Source: Omphiscola glabra (Eukaryota; Mollusca; Gastropoda; Lymnaeidae). From it: DNA of 64,000 bases. Made by a program: the position numbers and the translations under genes. A model generated the notes under the pieces. The model was not told the DNA's origin. It ran no database searches and saw only the letters and a list, made by a program, of their open reading frames with translations. The stretch lies in assembly GCA_964017045.1 (NCBI GenBank), contig OZ024810.1, forward strand, positions 9,107,562 to 9,171,561, in the 5' to 3' direction. Below are positions 37,801-46,800 of the stretch, piece by piece; the stretch's first letter is position 1; every line of letters starts with the position of its first letter.

Positions 37801-40800
37801 TGTATTGATTAGAATTAAAAGTGGTGGACTACACACTGTATTAATTAGAATTAAAAGTGGTGGACCACACACTGTATTAATTAGAATTAAAAGTGGTGGA
37901 CTACACACTCTATTAATTAGAATTAAAAGTGGTGGACTACACACTCTATTAATTAGAATTAAAAGTGGTGGACTGTTGTTGTTGTTCGTCCATCAAATCG
38001 ATTAGGACCATCCAGTCATCCGGTTAGGGCGGTGGGTTTACACTGAAGCTGACACACTCTGTTTAAACTGAAGTTTAGGGGCCGTTGTTTTCAACATCAA
38101 ATTTAAAATTTCACTTCAAACATTTACTAAGGTGACCATTTGGACTATTTTTAGCAGCACAGTACTGGCTTTTGGAAATTTGGTTAGTCAAAATGATTAT
38201 TTCATCAGAAGATTGAGTACATATTATGATTATCCAGGCAACAAAAAATATTTAATTCATCCAAATGAGCTTCCCCCTAATGTTTTTTCAAAAGTTGGCC
38301 TCACAGACGAAGATTTCTCAGTGTAACCACATATTGTGTTGTTTTCTTTTTATTAGACACCGATGGCACCAAAACGACTTTTAAATTTTCTGGTTTTACA
38401 TTTGAAAATTTTTTGGGTTTTAAATATTGAAAAAAAAATCACTTTAAAATATACATAATTGTTTCAGTGAAAATTCACCAAAATTTTATAGTTTTAAGCC
38501 TTTTATAACCAAAGCTGTGTACAGTATTTGAGCTGTCTAGGATTTCACACACCAGAGACATAAAATCATTTTAACGTGATTCCTAAACCAAAGCCGTGAT
38601 TCCTAAACCAAAGCAAAAATTATAACTATTTAATGAAAGCCCAATGAAAACATAAAGGTGTGATGCTTGACTATTTAAAATCAGTTTTAACATGAATTTT
38701 GTTGAGTTTTTTTCTTGTCTTCTTTTTTTAATGCAGCTGTAAGAAATGACAGAAACAAGAAAAGGAAGCAGAAACCAGAAAGCACATCGGGCGGTCCCGA
38801 CGAGGTGACGGAGGATGACCAGATGTTGATACAGGAAGTCCTTGATGCTCACCGTGATACAACACCGGATGGTGTGAACGGCTCAACGTTACCGGGCTCG
38901 AGTTCAGGGGCGGCGACTAGTTCAATGGCAGCTAATTCAACACCAACCATTGCCACCTCTACCTCAGTAAGCAACACACAGTCATTTGTCATAGTCTGCT
39001 ATCTCACTTTCTTTGAACTCCTTACACCAGCGGTTCTCAACTTGGGGGTTGCCCGACCCTTTCCCAGGGGTTGCCTAAGACCATCTGAAAACTCATATAC
39101 TCTACAGTTATGAAGTAGAAAAAAAATAATTTTGTTGCTGGGGGTTGCCACAACATGAGGAACTGTATTGAGGGGTCGTGGCATTTGGAAGGTTGAGAAC
39201 CACTGCCTTGCACCATGCTTCACATACTATTACATACAATCCCTTTTCAGAGAGCTTGACAACCCAGCATCGCTTTCTTGATCTAATAATTGTGACCATG
39301 TAAATATGATCCCCTTTGGCATCTCTCTTACTTTTTAATGAGTCAGTCAACTTATTTTAATGAGAAATGTACAATGTGGTGCTTTGGGATCTTGTAGGAC
39401 TAGTTTAATGAGAAATGTACAATGTGGTGCTTGGGGATCCTGTAGGACTAGTTTAATGAGAAATGTACAATGTGGTGCTTGGGGATCTTGTAGGACTAGT
39501 TTAATGAGAAATGTACAATGTGGTGCTTGGGGATCTTGTAGGACTAGTTTAATGAGAAATGTACAATGTGGTGCTTGGGGATCTTGTAGGACTAGACTTA
39601 ATAAGATGGAAGGAAAGATAAGTAAGATAACTGCTGGTGCATTGGTTGAACAAGATAAGGTGATAACCTAGCACTGCGTGCTAAGAAATTTCAAGGATTC
39701 TTCTCGGTCAGATCAATGTTATAAAAATAGAGTCATAGAGTGTACACACATGTCATGCAACCAATGGTTCCCTTGTTTGTATTTTCCAGGAGACCAAATC
39801 AGAAGATGATTCTGGCTCATCAGGAGTTTTTTTATGGGAGAAGATAACAGAGCTTTCATCGGCCGGCATCGTCATGATCGTTGACTTTGCTAAGAAAATT
39901 CCCGGTTTTTTATCATTATCTACCTCAGATCAGATCACTCTTTTAAAGGCAGCTTGTTTGGAAATAATGGTAACAAATCGATGAATTAGCCAATGTCATA
40001 TATTTATGTCAAAACCAATCTAATATTCATTTTACTTAAACTGAATCGATGGATTAGCCAATGTCATATATTTATGTCAAAACCAATCTAATATTCATTT
40101 TACTTAAACTGAATCGATGGATTAGCCAATGTCATATATTTATGTCAAAACCAATCTAATATTCATTTTACTTAAACTGAATCGATGGATTAGCCAATGT
40201 CATTTATTTATGTCAAAACCAATCTAATACTCATTTTACTTAAACTGAATCGATGGATTAGCCAATGTCATATATTTATGTCAAAACCAATCTAATATTC
40301 ATTTTACTTAAACTGAATCGATGGATTAGCCAATGTCATATATTTATGTCAAAACCAATCTAATATTCAATTTACTTAAACTGAATCGATGGATTAGCCA
40401 ATGTCATATATTTATGTCAAAACCAATCTAATATTCATTTTACTTAAACTGAATCGATGGATTAGCCAATGTCATATATTTATGTCAAAACCAATCTAAT
40501 ACTCATTTTACTTAAACTGAGAAAATAATAGAAAAAGATTGAAGAATAATTAAATTCAATCAAAAATTAAACTTTAGAATTATTGCAATATCTCATTTAA
40601 ACCAAGTTCTTACTCCAAGTGACCTATAGGTTAGTTATTTCAGATAACATATGAAAATTAAAATTTTAATAGAACCATAATATTTTTACTCACAAAAAAA
40701 AAAAAAGAAGGAAAGAAAAAATAGTTTTCTCTGAAATATTTGTTCCTCTCCAAGATCCTTCGAATCAGCATCCGCTACGAGCTTGACACAGACACTATGC

Positions 40801-43800
40801 AGTTTTCCAATGGCCTGTCCTTAACCCGCGAGCAGCTACAAAGGGGAGGCTTTGGGCCGTTGACCTCGACCATTTTTTCATTTGCTGCGTCACTGAAGCG
40901 TATGAACTGTGATGAGACAGAGTATGCCATGCTGTCCTCAATATGTTTGATAAGTGGGGGTAAGTCGCTGCTAAGTCTATATATTCAGTGCCTGCTTTGT
41001 AGGCTAGGAGGTGCTGGTACTAGCACTTTGATTGTAGAGAAGCAGAAATCTAGGGTGCTGAAGGGTCCAGAGTAAAAGTTCGGGGGGAAGGTCTAGGGAT
41101 TATTTCAATATGCAGGGAAGCATTTTGGCGCATACTTGAATTTCGGTCTCCAGCATTCTACACTTAATCATTTACTGTCAACAACAAAAACCGCACTGTA
41201 TTTATACTTTATTCTTGACATATTTAAGAAAATGATAACTTTTTAAAGATAAAAGATAAGAAATATTTATCTGTGTTGCCAAAAGTGATTGAAAAGGCAA
41301 TATTTAAGATTGTTCATCAAATAACTCAGGAATAATAGATATGGAATCCTTCAACAAAATTTTCAGAAGAGAACCAACATGATATTTTTGCATTCTTACA
41401 GGGTTAAACATTTTGTGAATTTTTCCATACACTGTGTTCCTACTTTGAAGAGAAACCTTTTGGGCAGTACAGCTTCTTTCATTACAAGTTTTAATTTGAA
41501 TTTTAGAATGATATTCCAGGCGTCCAGCATCTAAATTGCTTAAACAATAAATAAATTTCAAGTGATTCTCTTGTGTCCTCAGATCGCTCTGGCTTACATG
41601 ATACTGAAAAAATTGAACAAATGCAAGAGCCGTTGCTGGAGGCTCTGAAACATTACATCAGGTCACGGCGACCTGACCAGAAACACACATTTGCTAAGAT
41701 GCTCATGAAGCTCACAGATCTGCGCAGCATCAGTGTCAAAGGTCAAACATTTTTTTTTTCCCTTATCTTTTTTTATTTGGCTTGCACATTTATCATGCTT
41801 ATAAATTAGCGTTTATTTGTAATATTTTTATTTATTTCAAAGTTGCCTGCTTTATTTACTGTGTTAGTCATCCCCTACATTTTGTTTAATCAAATATGTA
41901 TGTTGTTTCCATCTAAATATGCTATTTATTTAACTTTTGATGGCTTTAAACAATGGTTATAATTTATGAATCACAATTTATAGCATAATAAATATTAAAA
42001 TATAAAAAAAAATGATTTTACAATAAAAAATAAATATATGCAATGAATTCAGTTAATTGAAAAAATTCTATGTATATATTAAATCATAAATTAAAAGTTT
42101 CCATAACTGTGATGACAAAAGCAAATGAAGATAACTGTTTAGCAGTATTTATTAAACGCAGATTAAAAGGGCTGAAAGTTTAAAAGGTAACAATTAGAAT
42201 GGTAAAACAAAAGAATTCCATGTTCTAGAATACTCTTTATAGTTATGGGGAATTAAGAATTAGTTAGTCTCCAATTTTCCAAATTGACTAAATTTTGATG
42301 TAGGGTGCAATAAATTAAAGCATGGGCATTTTTCTTTGTTTCTTACATATAATTCTCATTTTAAAGGGCTGCATGACCATTCAGCCATGTAGAGGAACTA
42401 TAGATACATACACTGATAGATTTAACAAGAAGATCTGCACTATCTAAACACTATTTCATCTTATATTTCTGGAAATACCCCCATTATCACCACCCACCCT
42501 CCCCTCCCCTAGTATTATCTCACTTGTTTCACACTGAAAAACCAAAACATTAAATGCAGCCATCTTAAATTTATATAAAATATATGATACCACTTTTGAG
42601 GACATAAATGTTTGTTTAAAACGACTACATATTTACAACAAGCTTAACTGCAGCATTTAAATAATTAAATATGTTGTCTGTACATGGCCAAAAACAGTAA
42701 CTCTTCATTCTAAACATAAGTTGTAACTACACCATTCTTAAATATACATATTTTAAAGTTAAGTGGCTGAGAGAAGAGAACTGAAATGTAAATCAGTTTC
42801 AAGATGAAATTCGAACACAACAAAAATATACGAAAATTTCATGGTTATAATTAATTTGTTAAAGTTTGGACTATGTGCCACTCCGAGCATCTTGAACTAA
42901 TCCCCCATTACAGACTTGACCAGTCCAGCCAGTGTTAGAAAGCTGTCTCAAAAAACCAGAGTTTGAAAGCTGTCTCAAAAAAACAGTGTTAGAAAGCTGT
43001 CTCAAAACTACATATTAAACCATCTGAAGTATTAAACTTTCCCTTCCACCACCCTGAATCCACCATTTGCTGAATTATTGCACCAGGCTTACTTGTATGC
43101 TAGCTAGGCTTGCTTATGTAGTTACATAGTTCTACTTGCCATTATTTACAAATGTGATTTTTTTTTTTTTTTATAGTAAAAGTCACACCCACACCCTCAT
43201 GTTGTATATTTGCATCAAGCACGGCCAATGTCTGAAGTCAGATGATGTACTTTCCCCTAAATTTTCATTTCAAATACCATAATACTAAAACAAGAAGAAA
43301 AAGAATTTGTAAAATGTTAAGTTTAATTCTAAGTCATTTGCTGTGCTTTCACTTTCATTGTACACATGAAAATTAACCAGAGGCAAAAAAAAATAATACT
43401 CAGTACATATCATGAACCAATTGGTCAGTACATATGAACCAATTGGTAAAGATGAACCAGAACTGTTGGGTTTGATTAATAAAAAATATTATAGATTAAA
43501 ATTTGAGAAATTTTGTTCTGCTAATATGAACAGGACATTTTAGATAATTCTCTTGAGCTCACTATGGATATATAATATACGACCATATAGTCCATATTTA
43601 ATTTTTTTGTTTGTCTCTGGGTGGAGCTTTATTTTTTGTTTGGTGCTTCCTGCTTGGCTTGGCCTTATTTTTTGCACTTTTTTTGTTATTTTGCTGCTTG
43701 TAGGTGAGAAACAGATGTCCCCCTATGCCTTGGACTGCCTCCGTGACTTGCTGCTCGAACCCACCCCCAAACCACAACCTCCCCCAGTTTACAGCCGAAT

Positions 43801-46800
43801 TCCACCTCCTCCTCCTCCTCTGCGTCTCACCTATGGGGGGAGGTCAGAAACTGTGACCTCAGCAACCCTTAGTGCTAACCTTGACCTTGGCAACTCCCTG
43901 CCAGGTTTGAGAGCAGCAGCAAGCTCCCACGCACTTATGCCCCCGGCTTACCCAACCTCTAGTAGAGACAGTGGCCTCGGTAATCTAACAAATCTTACAG
44001 GTTCGAAGATCAACATGCTGGCACCGTTACCAGGGAGGTGCCACTCTGCCTCCAGTTTTCCAGGGTCTAACGGTGAAGCTGTGCTCAAAAATGACTTCGG
44101 GATGGATCCCAGACGTCCTCCATCGAGACCTCAATCTAGTGGATCTCACACTAACAATGGTCTAAGCCCTTTGACTTTCAGCAATGGGAAAACTAGCAAA
44201 GATCATCAGCTTTATCTAGGTCAGTGGGCTGCCAAGGAGCAGCACCAACTTGGGCAACAATATCCAATGTTTACTAGCTCATCAAAAGTGGACAGTTTTT
44301 CTATGGAGGCTCTGGAAGTGGTTGTGAAGCCATCCTCTCAGTTAGCAAGCTCATCCCCCTCTCTGAACCAGAGTCCATCTGAGGCAGCCAGCTCGGATCC
44401 TCTACCATCTCCTCATTTTTTATCTGGCTTACATCAGCAGCATGAATACTCCTCACCATCATCCGACACCAGCGGTGGATTAACTTACCAGCCAAGCAGT
44501 TCAGCAGCTGGCATCAGCTACGCAGCTGCAAGTTCTGCTGCATCTCAAGTTCCTTATTCATCTGATCAATTTTTGTACACATCACAATCTTCTAATGAGC
44601 TCATTCTCTCCCAGCTGGCTCAGGCCACCATGGAGTATACACAGAGCCTGAGGTCATCGACTTCAACATTGTCCACCACACCCAGCTTCTCATCAAGGAC
44701 AGACAACTCAAGAGGGGCTGCCTCAAATCAAGAGCTGCTATCAGACCTCCACCAGGCTACCGACATTGCCTCTCTTTTTAACATCAACAATAACACGCTT
44801 ATGTCTCAGGGAAAGGAAGACATTCTACCAATGTGGGTGACGGAGCTAAGGGAGGGAAATCTCGTTTACAGGCCAGATGTCATGGGACAGGCTCAAAATG
44901 GCTCGATCGGGATGGGAGCTATGTCAGCAGACGCATTACAGGGGAGCGTGGACTCCACAACGGAGGATAACATGATACAAATGCCACTTATAGACCCGAA
45001 GCAAGGAGTGGGAAATGATAATGAGGCCAAACCTTCTTCAGCAATGAGCATTAGTCAGCTGATTGGCGGTGCTATGAAGATAGAGCCAGAAGATTGGATG
45101 CATTATCCTGACACCCAGTAATTCTAGTTAGGCAGAAAAAAATAGGAATGCATTAATAGATATTATTCGACTCATCATTAAGTTAGGTTAATGCGTTGTC
45201 TAGACTTTGCTTTTTGTCCAAATGTTCTGAACTAGAAATATGGATCAGCTCAAACTTTTACAAGCAGCCTGTGGTTTTAGGTTGTGTTATCTGGACATTA
45301 TCTGGTAGAAATTGTGTGTAATCTGGACATTATCTGATATATATTGTGTGTTATATGAACATTATCTGGTAGCTATTGTGGATGCAATAAGCAGTTTTGA
45401 AATCAGTGGTTAAAAATACACTTAATATTCAACACAGATCAAAATAATAATAATAATAATGTAGGGAACGGAATATTAGTCTCTTAGCATTCAAATTGAA
45501 ATTATGAAAAAAATAGGCACAAAATGGTAAACGAAACAAATGGAATAGTTAAAACTGATAAATTTCCTACTTTTCTTTTTCTCACCTCAATTCACATTTT
45601 TCTTGTATTTAACTAGATTTTTATTTTGAATTGAGATTTATTACAATGCCAGTGCAGTCATTTAGACCTTTTGTTGGGGTGTTCCATTTTCACCATTCGA
45701 GACCACAATTTGAGAGCCTTTGCTTTTATCTGATGAGGCATGTCTAATTTAAATATAGGGTGGGAGAAGTGTTTGAAAGCCACTGGCACCGTGGATCACA
45801 TTTTGAGAACCACTATACATTAGTTATTTAAGAATGACTCGAATGTCGTTGGCAGTGTGTTTGTTTGTTTTTTTTTAGCCTCTGTGAAGATTGAAGATTT
45901 CATGTGATATCAAAAACATCTTTACAAACAAAATTGGAGTGTCGACGATGTAACATATTCTTTACAATTTCGCCGCTGTTGAATTTTAATTACATTTATT
46001 TTTGTGGACATTTTGATTTACATTCTAACTCAGGGAGAAGCTGATTTTTTTCTTTATTTTTTTTTAAACTGAGAATTATTGGCGGGTAAAAAAGTTTGTA
46101 AATAAGGGATGCAGAATTTGAAACACTAAATTTCCCATGAACTCATATGACATATAAATACAGATGCTAAATAGGAACATAACAGATAATAAATACAGAG
46201 GCTAAATATGAACGTAACAACAAATACATACAGATGCTAAATATAAACATAACAAAAAATAAATACAAATGCTAGATACAGCCTGTGCGACTGTAAAGAC
46301 CTGTTTTTTTTCCATTAATTAAAATTATTACATGATTTTTTTACAAACATTTTTGTAAATATATATTTTGTGACATGTAACCACCAAAGATACAGTTTTA
46401 AGCTAAGGAAAGTTACCATTGTAAAACATCCACACCATTTGTTATTTTAAGTTTGTTTTTTTAAATATAAATGCCCGAGTTGGTCCCTACAGCCTTTTCA
46501 TAAATGATATGGGCCAAATGGCAGAGTATCACCATTGCAAAATAGTTATAGTCTCAGCTCCCATTCAATTTCAATGACAGTATCATAACAATATGTGGGC
46601 TGCGAATATAATTTCAAAGGTGGAGAAGAACATGCACAGACATAATAGAAATAAACACTGTGTTTAAATCACTGATTATATGTTTATTGCAGTTTTATTT
46701 TATTTTTTACTCTTATGAAAGAAAACTTTGAGGGATGTCATTCTTTACTTGTATGTGCCCAAGGGTACTATTAAGAAAAAAGCAACCAATGAAATATACT

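Noticed and set aside
41304..41561. 85-codon minus-strand frame in RAR intron 7
   Set aside because: No motif, no splice context, AT-rich; consistent with chance.
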